Of a DNA stretch of 64,000 bases, positions 8,659 through 15,593 are shown piece by piece. The stretch comes from Paraoerskovia marina DSM 21750. Its GTDB lineage: Bacteria; Actinomycetota; Actinomycetes; Actinomycetales; Cellulomonadaceae. Position 1 is the first letter of the stretch. Each line of letters opens with the position of its first letter. The notes under the pieces are model-generated. The model saw only the letters and a list, made by a program, of their open reading frames with translations. It was not told the DNA's origin and made no database searches. The stretch is from positions 620,001 through 684,000 of the forward strand of contig NZ_JNIY01000003.1 of NCBI RefSeq assembly GCF_000701465.1, in the 5' to 3' direction. Position numbers and translations under genes: made by a program.

Positions 8659-9674
8659 GCATCGCCGAGTTCAGCACCGACCTGGTCTGGGGGGCTGCCA
8701 CCGTGCTGGCGGTGTCCCTGATCGCCTTCGCGATGGATCTCGCGCAGGTCTCCGCCCGTCGAGCCGAGGCCTCCCGCGCCGAGGAGCAGTCCGACGCCGC
8801 CCCGGCGGCCGAGTCGGCCGACTCCGCCGGCGCCTCGGTCTCGTCAGCGGTCGAGGGTGGGACACCCTCCGGCGGGTCCACGGCGACGGTGACCGCGACC
8901 GACGAGGCCCCGCAGCGTCGTCGTGCCGCGGGGATCGGGGTCTCGACGGCCTGGCTCGGCACGATCCTGCTCGGCGTCGCCATCGCGGCCCGAGGTGTCG
9001 CCGCGGGCCGTGCCCCCTGGGCCAACATGTACGAGTTCACGCTCGTCGGCGCGTTCGTCGCGCTCGTGGTCTTCCTCGGCGTGAACGTACGCCGCGACAT
9101 CCGCTGGCTCGGTGCGTTCGTCACGGGCATCGCGATCCTGTTCATCGCGGTCGCGCAGGTCAACTTCTTCGTCCCGGCCGACGGGCTCCAGCCGGCGCTG
9201 CAGTCCTACTGGCTCGTCATCCACGTGGGTGTCGCGATCATCGCGTCCGGGATCTTCACCGTCGCGTTCCTGATGTCCGTCCTGCAGCTGCTGCGTGACT
9301 CGCGGGACGAGGGCAGCGCGATCCTCAACCGCCGCGGCTGGGGCTGGCTCGAGCTGACCCCGACCCCGACGCGCCTCGAGGGGCTCAGCTTCCGGCTCAA
9401 CGCGGTCGGGTTCGTCCTGTGGACCTTCACGGTGATCGCCGGCGCGATCTGGGCCGAGCACGCGTGGGGCCGGTACTGGGGCTGGGACCCCAAGGAGGTC
9501 TGGAGCTTCGTCGTCTGGGTGGTCTACGCGGCCTACCTGCACGCCCGCACCACCCGGGGCTGGTCCGGACGTCGTGCCGCCTACTTCGTGCTCGTCGGCT
9601 ACGCGTGCGTCATCTTCAACTTCACCGGCGTGAACCTGATCTTCAACGGGAAGCACTCGTACTCGGGCATGTGA
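8655..9674 (+). CDS. ccsB: Cytochrome c biogenesis protein CcsB (CcsA family)
   Basis: Heme-handling subunit of cytochrome c synthase system II, working with ResB. The 339-residue product contains the tryptophan-rich WWD-type motif HAWGRYWGWDPKEVWSFVVW and conserved heme-ligand histidines (VIHVGVAI; EHAWG). Several hydrophobic helices fit the usual eight-helix topology. A soluble loop of about 60 residues separates helix 1 from the rest. ATG overlaps the resB stop by four bases (ATGA). This is the last gene of the maturation operon. Confidence 0.94.
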   Translation: MSIAEFSTDLVWGAATVLAVSLIAFAMDLAQVSARRAEASRAEEQSDAAPAAESADSAGASVSSAVEGGTPSGGSTATVTATDEAPQRRRAAGIGVSTAWLGTILLGVAIAARGVAAGRAPWANMYEFTLVGAFVALVVFLGVNVRRDIRWLGAFVTGIAILFIAVAQVNFFVPADGLQPALQSYWLVIHVGVAIIASGIFTVAFLMSVLQLLRDSRDEGSAILNRRGWGWLELTPTPTRLEGLSFRLNAVGFVLWTFTVIAGAIWAEHAWGRYWGWDPKEVWSFVVWVVYAAYLHARTTRGWSGRRAAYFVLVGYACVIFNFTGVNLIFNGKHSYSGM

Positions 9675-9720
9675 CCCCGCGGGTGGTCGACCCGCGTGCC
9701 CGACCCTGCGGTGCGCGTGT

Positions 9721-10026
9721 CTACTCCGTGTCGTCGGAGGCGTCGGTGCCGTCCTGCTTGCGGCGACGCTCCTCCTGGCGCAGACGCCACAGGAAGTCGG
9801 GGTCGTCGTCGGGGGCGACAGGTCCGCGGCGTGCCGCCGGGCGTGCCCGGCCGTTGCGGCGCGTGATCAGCCACGCGACGGGGCCGAGCACCGGAAGGAT
9901 CACGATCATGAGGATCCAGAGTCCACGGGGGATTCCGTTGCGCTCGGACTCCTCGCTGCCGATGCAGTCGGTCAGCGCATACACGGTGAGGCCGACGACG
10001 ACCAGGACAATTGCTACGCGCGCCAT
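9721..10026 (-). CDS. PLDc_N domain membrane protein
   Basis: A small membrane protein (101 residues) with two hydrophobic helices (VAIVLVVVGLTVYALTDCI and GLWILMIVILPVLGPVAWLI) separated by a short polar segment ending in IPRGLW, which matches the phospholipase D nuclease N-terminal (PLDc_N) domain seen in many small actinobacterial proteins. No catalytic PLD domain is present, so no enzymatic role is implied. The tail is basic, then acidic. ATG at 10026 is preferred over the GTG at 10032 because the AGG upstream is better spaced. Divergent from the DUF4229 gene. Confidence 0.75.
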   Translation of the reverse strand: MARVAIVLVVVGLTVYALTDCIGSEESERNGIPRGLWILMIVILPVLGPVAWLITRRNGRARPAARRGPVAPDDDPDFLWRLRQEERRRKQDGTDASDDTE

Positions 10027-10057
10027 GCGCACAGCCTAAGGGCCTAGGCTGGGTCCC

Positions 10058-10471
10058 GTGCCCTTCGTCGTGTATTCCCTGCTCCGCCTCGCCGTCTTCG
10101 CCGGGGTGCTCGTCGCGCTCTACGCGGTGGGGATGCGGGACTGGTTGCTGATCGTCGTCGCCGCACTGGCGGCGTTCTTCGTGTCCTACCTCGCCCTGAA
10201 CGGCCCGCGGACCCGCGCGTCCGAGTACCTCGCCGCGCGGTCCGAGCACCGCAGGGCGACCGGCGAGAAGTTCTCCCGGGAGATCGAGGACGAGGCCGCC
10301 TACGAGGACGCGGCGGACGATGCCGCGCGCGGGCTGGACCGGCGCGGCGGGGGCGCGGAGCTAGAGGGCGAGACCGAGCCCGAGAAGGATGCCGAAGGCG
10401 AGCTCGAACATCCCGGTCCCGGCGAGCACGCGGACGAGGCCGGGTCCGGTCGCACCGGCCAGGACCGGTAG
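10058..10471 (+). CDS. DUF4229 domain-containing membrane protein
   Basis: A 137-residue protein with two transmembrane helices at the N-terminus (YSLLRLAVFAGVLVALYAV, then LLIVVAALAAFFVSYLAL) followed by a charged cytoplasmic region (LNGPRTRASEYLA, a DUF4229 hallmark) and a long Glu/Gly/Asp-rich tail. Function unknown; the family is often next to menA in actinobacteria. Its last 111 bases run antisense over the 3' end of menA, so the acidic tail is encoded opposite the last MenA membrane helix. GTG start. Confidence 0.78.
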   Translation: MPFVVYSLLRLAVFAGVLVALYAVGMRDWLLIVVAALAAFFVSYLALNGPRTRASEYLAARSEHRRATGEKFSREIEDEAAYEDAADDAARGLDRRGGGAELEGETEPEKDAEGELEHPGPGEHADEAGSGRTGQDR

Positions 10472-11230
10472 GCAGAGCAAAACCGCCGGTGCGAGGAGGA
10501 GTAGCACGAGCAGGCTCCACGGCGCGGCGATCGCGCAGACGACGCCGAGCGCGAGCGGCACCCAGATCATACCGACGTAGGCCCACCGGGCCCGACGGTC
10601 GCCGAGCCGGACAGCGAGAGTCCGCTTGCCCGCCACATAGTCGGTCGGGATGTCGCGGATGTTGTTGACCATGAGGATCGCGCAGGCGATCGAACCGACG
10701 GCGACCGCACCGACCCAGCCGAACCACGGGACCCGGTCGGCCTGCACGTACGTCGTCCCGACGGTCGCGACGAGGCCGAAGAACACGAACACGCCGACCT
10801 CTCCGAGTCCCCGGTAGCCGTAGGGACTCCGCCCGCCGGTGTAGTACCAGCCGGCCGCGATCGACACCGCGCCGACGGCGAGCAGCCACCAGTGACCGGT
10901 CGGCGGGACGAGCGCGAACCCGAGGACCGCCGCGACGGCGAACGAGCCGAAGGCCGCGTACTTGACCTGGCGGGCGGGTGCCGCGCCCGAGGCGGTCAGT
11001 CGCATCGGCCCCACCCGGTCCACGTCCGTGCCCCGGACCCCGTCGGAGTAGTCGTTCGCGTAGTTGACCCCCACCTGCAGCGAGAGCGCGACGCCGAGCG
11101 CCAGGAGCGCCGGGAGCAGGGCGAACCCGTCGATCGCGGCGGCGGCGCCGGAACCGACCAGGACGGGCGCGGCGGCCGCAGGAAGAGTGCGCAGGCGCGC
11201 GCCTGCGATCCACTCGGAGCGGGTGGCCAT
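10361..11230 (-). CDS. menA: 1,4-dihydroxy-2-naphthoate polyprenyltransferase MenA
   Basis: UbiA-family integral membrane enzyme that attaches the polyprenyl chain to 1,4-dihydroxy-2-naphthoate in menaquinone synthesis. The 289-residue product carries both aspartate-rich motifs: NDYSDGVRGTD (first Mg2+/diphosphate site) and NNIRDIPTD (second), in about nine hydrophobic helices. ATG at 11230 follows a strong AGGAGG. It is downstream of menE on the same strand with a 124-base gap and overlaps the DUF4229 gene tail to tail. The prenyl donor probably comes from the synthase at 39356. Confidence 0.95.
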   Translation of the reverse strand: MATRSEWIAGARLRTLPAAAAPVLVGSGAAAAIDGFALLPALLALGVALSLQVGVNYANDYSDGVRGTDVDRVGPMRLTASGAAPARQVKYAAFGSFAVAAVLGFALVPPTGHWWLLAVGAVSIAAGWYYTGGRSPYGYRGLGEVGVFVFFGLVATVGTTYVQADRVPWFGWVGAVAVGSIACAILMVNNIRDIPTDYVAGKRTLAVRLGDRRARWAYVGMIWVPLALGVVCAIAAPWSLLVLLLLAPAVLLCLPVLAGATGPGLVRVLAGTGMFELAFGILLGLGLAL

Positions 11231-11354
11231 GGGTCCTCCTGGACGATTGTGCGGGTCGACGGCGGCCCCCAGCGTATCGGCCGCCGGTGCCCGCACCGGT
11301 CCGGACGCGTGGGCGGCGGCTTCGACCGAGTGCTCTCGTCCTGGACGGCGAGGA

Positions 11355-12491
11355 CTACTTCCCGGAGCGCTCGGCGAGGGCCCGGCACGCGGCGCGGTCG
11401 ACCTTCCCGGAGTCGCGCAGCGGGAGGGCGTCGACGACGACGACGCGGCGGGGAGCCGCGGGTCCGCCGAGGCGTGCCGTGACACGTGTCCGGAGCTCGG
11501 GCAGGAGTGTGGCGCCGTCGAGGGGCTCGGCCCGCGACCGGCTCGTGACGACGGCGACGACGGCCTGCCCCCACTCGGCGTCCGGCACGCCGACGACGCA
11601 GGCCTCGCCCACGCCGTCGAGCCCGGCGACGACCTCCTCCACCCGGACGGGTGCGACATTGACGCCGCCGGTGAGGATCACGTCGTCCGCGCGTCCGAGG
11701 ACCCGGAGCGTGGCTCCGTCCCAGGCACCGAGGTCGTTGGTCCGGAACCAGCGCGAGCCCTCGGCCTCGACGAACGCGGCGTCGGTTGCGTGCGGGTCGC
11801 CGACATAGCCCGCGGCGAGCACCGGTCCGCCGAGCGCGACGACGGGCCCCGCCGGCCCGTGACCGAGCCGCACCCGGACGCCGTCGAGCGGGACGCCGTC
11901 GTACACGCACCCGCCGCAGGTCTCGGTCATCCCGTAGGCCGTGACGACGGGGACGCCGGCCGCGCGGGCACGGTCCAGGAGCGCGGGCGCGGCGGGCGCA
12001 CCGCCCAGGAGCACGGCGTCGAGGCGGGCGAGCGCCGCGACCGCGGGGCCGCCGGCGTCCATCACCCGGTGCAGCTGCGTGGGCACGAGCGAGAGATAGC
12101 GGCGTTCGCCGCGAGCCTCGCCCTCGAGCCTGACGACGACGTCCGGGGTGAAGCGGTCGAACGCCGTCGTGACGAGCGCTCCGCCCCCGACGACGGAGCG
12201 CGAGACGACCTGGAGGCCCGCGACGTGGGTGGCGGGCAGGGCGAGCAGCCAGTCGCCGGCACCGCCGAGGCGGGCGTGGGTCGCGTCTGCGGACGCCCGC
12301 AGGGCAGCGGCAGAGAGCGCGACGGCGCGCGGTTCCCCGGTCGACCCCGACGTCGGGACGACCATCGCGGTGCCGAGCGGGACCGGCGCGTCCGGGGTGC
12401 GCCCTGCGGCGACGACCGCGGGCCCGCCGTCGAGGGCGCGCGCGACGGCGCGACGCAGGTCGGCAGGGTTCGCGGCGGGGTCGACGGGCAC
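11355..12491 (-). CDS. menE: o-Succinylbenzoate--CoA ligase MenE
   Basis: ANL-superfamily enzyme that adenylates o-succinylbenzoate and transfers it to CoA. The 378-residue product is short for the superfamily, as actinobacterial MenE proteins commonly are. It contains the P-loop TSGSTGEPRAV (about 47-57), AYGMTETCGG, the FRTNDLG aspartate and the hinge/C-terminal lysine region PLRDSGKVDR. GTG start at 12491. Flanked by menB upstream and menA downstream on the same strand, which fixes its function better than the fold alone would. Confidence 0.9.
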   Translation of the reverse strand: MPVDPAANPADLRRAVARALDGGPAVVAAGRTPDAPVPLGTAMVVPTSGSTGEPRAVALSAAALRASADATHARLGGAGDWLLALPATHVAGLQVVSRSVVGGGALVTTAFDRFTPDVVVRLEGEARGERRYLSLVPTQLHRVMDAGGPAVAALARLDAVLLGGAPAAPALLDRARAAGVPVVTAYGMTETCGGCVYDGVPLDGVRVRLGHGPAGPVVALGGPVLAAGYVGDPHATDAAFVEAEGSRWFRTNDLGAWDGATLRVLGRADDVILTGGVNVAPVRVEEVVAGLDGVGEACVVGVPDAEWGQAVVAVVTSRSRAEPLDGATLLPELRTRVTARLGGPAAPRRVVVVDALPLRDSGKVDRAACRALAERSGK

Positions 12492-12527
12492 CCGCCCATG
12501 CTAGGCACGGTGCCGCGCCGATCGCGT

Positions 12528-12592
12528 CCGCCGAGCGGCACGTTGCTGCCGTCTCCGCGCCCCGGAGAGGACCAGAACGTGCCGCTCGGCGG
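12528..12592. repeat. Perfect 17-base inverted repeat between menB and menE
   Basis: CCGCCGAGCGGCACGTT at 12528-12544 is matched exactly by its reverse complement at 12576-12592, with a 31-base spacer. It lies downstream of menB and 36 bases upstream of menE on the transcribed strand. It could be a terminator or attenuator, an mRNA-stabilising hairpin, or a copy of an extragenic palindrome family. Confidence 0.8.
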
Positions 12593-12634
12593 GGAAATCA
12601 GGCGGCCGGGAGCTCAGGCGGCGGGGAAGTTCGC

Positions 12635-13600
12635 TCAGAAGGCGTAGGGGAACCCGGACCAGTCGGGCTCTCGGCGCTCGAGGAACGCGTCGCGCCCCTC
12701 GACGGCCTCGTCGGTCATGTATGCGAGGCGCGTCGCCTCCCCGGCGAACACCTGCTGACCCATCATCCCGTCGTCGGCGAGGTTGAAGGCGAACTTCAGC
12801 ATCCGCACGGCCTGCGGGGACTTGCCCGCGATCGTGCGCGCGTAGTCGACGGCGAGCGCCTCGAGGTCGTCGTGGTCGGCGACCTCGTTGAGCGCTCCCC
12901 AGCGTTCGGCGTCCTCGGCGGTGTAGGTGCGGGCGAGGAAGAAGATCTCGCGGGCGCGCTTCTGTCCTACCTGCTTGGCGAGGTAGGCGGACCCGTACCC
13001 GCCGTCGAACGAGCCCACGTCGGCGTCGGTCTGCTTGAACCGTCCGTGCTGGCGGCAGCCGATGGAGAGGTCGGCGACGACGTGGAGAGAGTGCCCGCCA
13101 CCGGCGGCCCAGCCGTCGACGACGGCGATCACGACCTTTGGCATGGTGCGGATGAGGCGCTGGACCTCGAGGATGTGCAGGCGTCCTGCCCGGGCGGGGT
13201 CGACGGCGTCGACGGTGGCGACCTCCCCGCCGCCGTCCTCGGCGGTCGTGTACTGGTATCCGGAGCGGCCGCGGATGCGTTGGTCGCCGCCGGAGCAGAA
13301 CGCCCAGCCGCCGTCCTTGGGCGAGGGGCCGTTGCCGGTGATCAGCACCGTCCCGACGTCGGACGTCATGCGGGCGTGGTCGAGCACCCGGTAGAGCTCG
13401 TCGACCGTGTGGGGGCGGAAGGCGTTGCGGACCTCGGGCCGGTCGAACGCGACGCGGACGACGGGGAGGTCGCGCTCCCCGTCCGCGGTCCGCGCGACGC
13501 CGCGGTGGTACGTGAGGTCGGTGAGATCCTCGAACCCGGCGACGTCGCGCCATGCCTGGGGGTCGAAGGTCTGGGACACGGTGCGGGGGAGTGCGCTCAC
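12635..13600 (-). CDS. menB: 1,4-dihydroxy-2-naphthoyl-CoA synthase MenB
   Basis: Crotonase-fold enzyme that cyclises o-succinylbenzoyl-CoA. The 321-residue product has the crotonase oxyanion-hole and active-site segments CSGGDQRIRG, VDGWAAGGGHSLHVVADLSI and the MenB signature QTDADVGSFDGGYGS. The aspartate D192 in TDADVGSFD marks the bicarbonate-independent type of MenB (as in Mycobacterium tuberculosis), whereas the E. coli type has Gly and needs bicarbonate. GTG start at 13600. First gene of the menB-menE-menA leftward run, divergent from the Gdx gene. Confidence 0.95.
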   Translation of the reverse strand: MSALPRTVSQTFDPQAWRDVAGFEDLTDLTYHRGVARTADGERDLPVVRVAFDRPEVRNAFRPHTVDELYRVLDHARMTSDVGTVLITGNGPSPKDGGWAFCSGGDQRIRGRSGYQYTTAEDGGGEVATVDAVDPARAGRLHILEVQRLIRTMPKVVIAVVDGWAAGGGHSLHVVADLSIGCRQHGRFKQTDADVGSFDGGYGSAYLAKQVGQKRAREIFFLARTYTAEDAERWGALNEVADHDDLEALAVDYARTIAGKSPQAVRMLKFAFNLADDGMMGQQVFAGEATRLAYMTDEAVEGRDAFLERREPDWSGFPYAF

Positions 13601-13633
13601 GTCGTCACCCTAGTCCGCGGTCACGCGATCCGA

Positions 13634-13657
13634 TAGTGGTACGCTCGTACCACTATG
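13634..13657. promoter_or_regulatory. Operator palindrome over the gdx start (probable TetR site)
   Basis: ATAGTGGTACG-CT-CGTACCACTAT is an inverted repeat with perfect 11-base arms whose right end reaches into the ATG of the Gdx gene at 13655. A TACGCT sequence inside it (13640-13645) could be the -10 of a leaderless transcript. The size fits TetR-family operators, and a TetR gene is co-transcribed immediately downstream. Confidence 0.75.
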
Positions 13658-13978
13658 GCATGGATCGTTCTCGTCCTCTCCGGGCTCCTCGAGACCGGAT
13701 GGGCGCTCAGCCTCAAGGCCTCGGACGGGCTCAGCCGTCTGTGGCCGACCGTCGGGTTCGTCGTCATGCTCGCGGCGAGCATGGCCGGTCTCTCGTACGC
13801 GCTCAAGACACTACCCGTCGGTACGGCCTACGCCGTCTGGGTGGGGATCGGGGCCGTCGGGACGGCGGTGCTCGGCATCGCCTGGTTCGGCGAGCCGGTC
13901 AGCGTGCTCAAGATCGTCTCGCTCGTCCTGATCGTCGCCGGCGTCGTCGGGCTCAACATCTCCGGAGGAGGTCACTAG
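13655..13978 (+). CDS. Small multidrug resistance family transporter (Gdx/SugE type)
   Basis: Four-helix SMR exporter of 107 residues. Glu in SGLLETGWALSLK is the essential substrate/proton-coupling glutamate (about residue 13). The stretch KTLPVGTAYAVWVGIGAVGT matches the Gdx/SugE branch, which exports guanidinium, more than the EmrE branch. No guanidine riboswitch is visible: the start codon lies within the operator palindrome and the message may be leaderless. Its stop overlaps the GTG of the TetR gene, implying substrate-induced control by that regulator. Confidence 0.88.
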   Translation: MAWIVLVLSGLLETGWALSLKASDGLSRLWPTVGFVVMLAASMAGLSYALKTLPVGTAYAVWVGIGAVGTAVLGIAWFGEPVSVLKIVSLVLIVAGVVGLNISGGGH

Positions 13979-14577
13979 TGCCGACCCAGAACGCCCCGCG
14001 TCGGCAGGCCCGGGGTCGCCGTCGCCACGACGCGATCGTCCGCGCCGCCGCCGACATCATGCTGAGCGAGGGGGCGGCCGCCGTCACGCACCGGCACGTC
14101 GCCGCGGTCGCCGACGTCCCGCTCGCCGCCACCACGTACTACTTCAGCGGGATCACGGACCTGCTCGCCGCGGCGGGCGCGCTGATCGTCGAGGGATGGG
14201 GGGCGCACGTCGAGGAGCAGGTGGAGGTGGCGCGGGCCGCGGAGACCGCGGGCAGGCTCGACGGGGTCGAGGCGGACCTTCGCCGCGCAGAGATCCTGAC
14301 GGACGCGATCCTCCCGGCGGGCGACCGCAACGCGGTGCGCGGGTTCTACGAGCACCTCGTGGGCGCGGGTCGGGTCCCCGAGCTCGCCCAGGCCTACGCG
14401 GACGGTCGGGTGGTCCTCGACGACGCGCTCGCCGAGCTCTTCACCGTCCTCGGGCTCGCGGACCGCTCGCACCTGCTCGTCGCGATCGTCGACGGTGCCG
14501 CCGTCAGCGCCCTGGCGGAGGGACGCGACGCCCGCGAGCTGGCGGTCCGGCTCATCCAGCAGGTGCTCGCGCCGTAG
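13978..14577 (+). CDS. TetR family transcriptional regulator
   Basis: A 199-residue repressor with an N-terminal TetR helix-turn-helix (RHDAIVRAAADIMLSEG, then VTHRHVAAVADVPLAATTYYF, about residues 17-61) and a divergent helical ligand-binding domain. It begins at a GTG one base into the gdx stop codon, preceded by GGAGGAGG, so the two are coupled. Autoregulation and control of gdx through the palindrome at 13634-13657 is the simplest reading. The inducer is probably a substrate of the exporter. Confidence 0.88.
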   Translation: MPTQNAPRRQARGRRRHDAIVRAAADIMLSEGAAAVTHRHVAAVADVPLAATTYYFSGITDLLAAAGALIVEGWGAHVEEQVEVARAAETAGRLDGVEADLRRAEILTDAILPAGDRNAVRGFYEHLVGAGRVPELAQAYADGRVVLDDALAELFTVLGLADRSHLLVAIVDGAAVSALAEGRDARELAVRLIQQVLAP

Positions 14578-14615
14578 CGGACCCCGCACGGGGCTCACCT
14601 CAGTACGCTGGCAGG

Positions 14616-15593
14616 ATGTCCGACGCCGACCTGCACGTCTACAGTCTGCCGCTCCGGGTGCGATTCCGGTCGATCGACGTCCGCGAGGGCGTCCTGGTCC
14701 GCGGAGACGCCGGGTGGGGCGAGTTCTCGCCGTTCCGGGAGTACGACGACGCAGAGGCCGCCGCGTGGTGGGCCGCGGCCCGGGAGGCGGCCGACCAGGG
14801 ATGGCCGGACCCCGTGCGGGGCTCGGTCCCGGTGAACGTGACCGTCCCGGCCGTCGACGGTGCCCGGGCCGCGCAGATCGTCCGGTCGTCCGACGGGTGC
14901 ACGACCGCGAAGGTCAAGGTCGCCCAACGGGGCGCGGACGGCACCGTCGAGGAGCTGGGCGCCGAGATCGAGCGCCTCGAGGCGGTCCGCGACGCACTCG
15001 GTCCGCAGGGGCGGGTGCGCATCGACGCGAACGGCGCCTGGGACCCCGACGAGGCGGTCCGCCGCATCGTGCGGCTCGACCGCGCGGCCGGCGGGCTCGA
15101 GTACGTCGAGCAGCCCTGCCCCGACGTCGCCGGCCTGGCCGCCGTCCGCCGCCGCGTCGACGTCCCCGTGGCCGCCGACGAGTCGATCCGGCGCGCCGAC
15201 GACCCGTTCGCGGTCGTCGCGGCCGACGCCGCCGACGTGATCGTGCTCAAGGTGCAGCCGCTCGGCGGGGTCCGTCGCTGCCTCGACCTGGCCGAGCGTC
15301 TCGGACTGCCCGTCGTCGTCTCCTCGGCCGTCGAGAGCTCCGTCGGGATCGCCGCCGGTGTGGCGCTCGCGGCTGCGCTGCCCGAGCTGCCGTACGCCTG
15401 CGGGCTCGCGACCACCCAGTTGTTGACGCGCGACGTCGTCGACCGTCCCCTCGCGCCCGTGGACGGCGAGATCGCCGTGCGCCCGGTCGAGCCACGGCCC
15501 GATCTCCTGGCCGCGGCGGCGCCGGACCCGTCGACGGTCGCCTGGTGGGACGAGCGTGTCCGACGCGTCGCCGCGCGGGCCGTGGCACTGTGA
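14616..15593 (+). CDS. menC: o-Succinylbenzoate synthase MenC
   Basis: Enolase-superfamily dehydratase making o-succinylbenzoate. The 325-residue product has the KxK acid/base motif in TAKVKVAQ, the metal ligands in RIDANGAWDPDE, VEQPC and ADESIRR, and the distal lysine in VLKVQPLGG. These are the expected catalytic positions of MenC. The ATG at 14616 follows GGCAGG. It overlaps menD (GTGA), so the two early-pathway genes are coupled. The rightward menC-menD pair lies next to, but is transcribed separately from, the leftward menB-menE-menA. Confidence 0.93.
   Translation: MSDADLHVYSLPLRVRFRSIDVREGVLVRGDAGWGEFSPFREYDDAEAAAWWAAAREAADQGWPDPVRGSVPVNVTVPAVDGARAAQIVRSSDGCTTAKVKVAQRGADGTVEELGAEIERLEAVRDALGPQGRVRIDANGAWDPDEAVRRIVRLDRAAGGLEYVEQPCPDVAGLAAVRRRVDVPVAADESIRRADDPFAVVAADAADVIVLKVQPLGGVRRCLDLAERLGLPVVVSSAVESSVGIAAGVALAAALPELPYACGLATTQLLTRDVVDRPLAPVDGEIAVRPVEPRPDLLAAAAPDPSTVAWWDERVRRVAARAVAL

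Noticed and set aside
9721-10026. Phospholipase D activity for the PLDc_N protein
   Set aside because: Only the two-helix N-terminal domain is present; no HxKxxxxD catalytic motif.
13600-13655. Guanidine riboswitch before the Gdx-type gene
   Set aside because: The 54-base gap is mostly the operator palindrome, with no room for or trace of a riboswitch fold.
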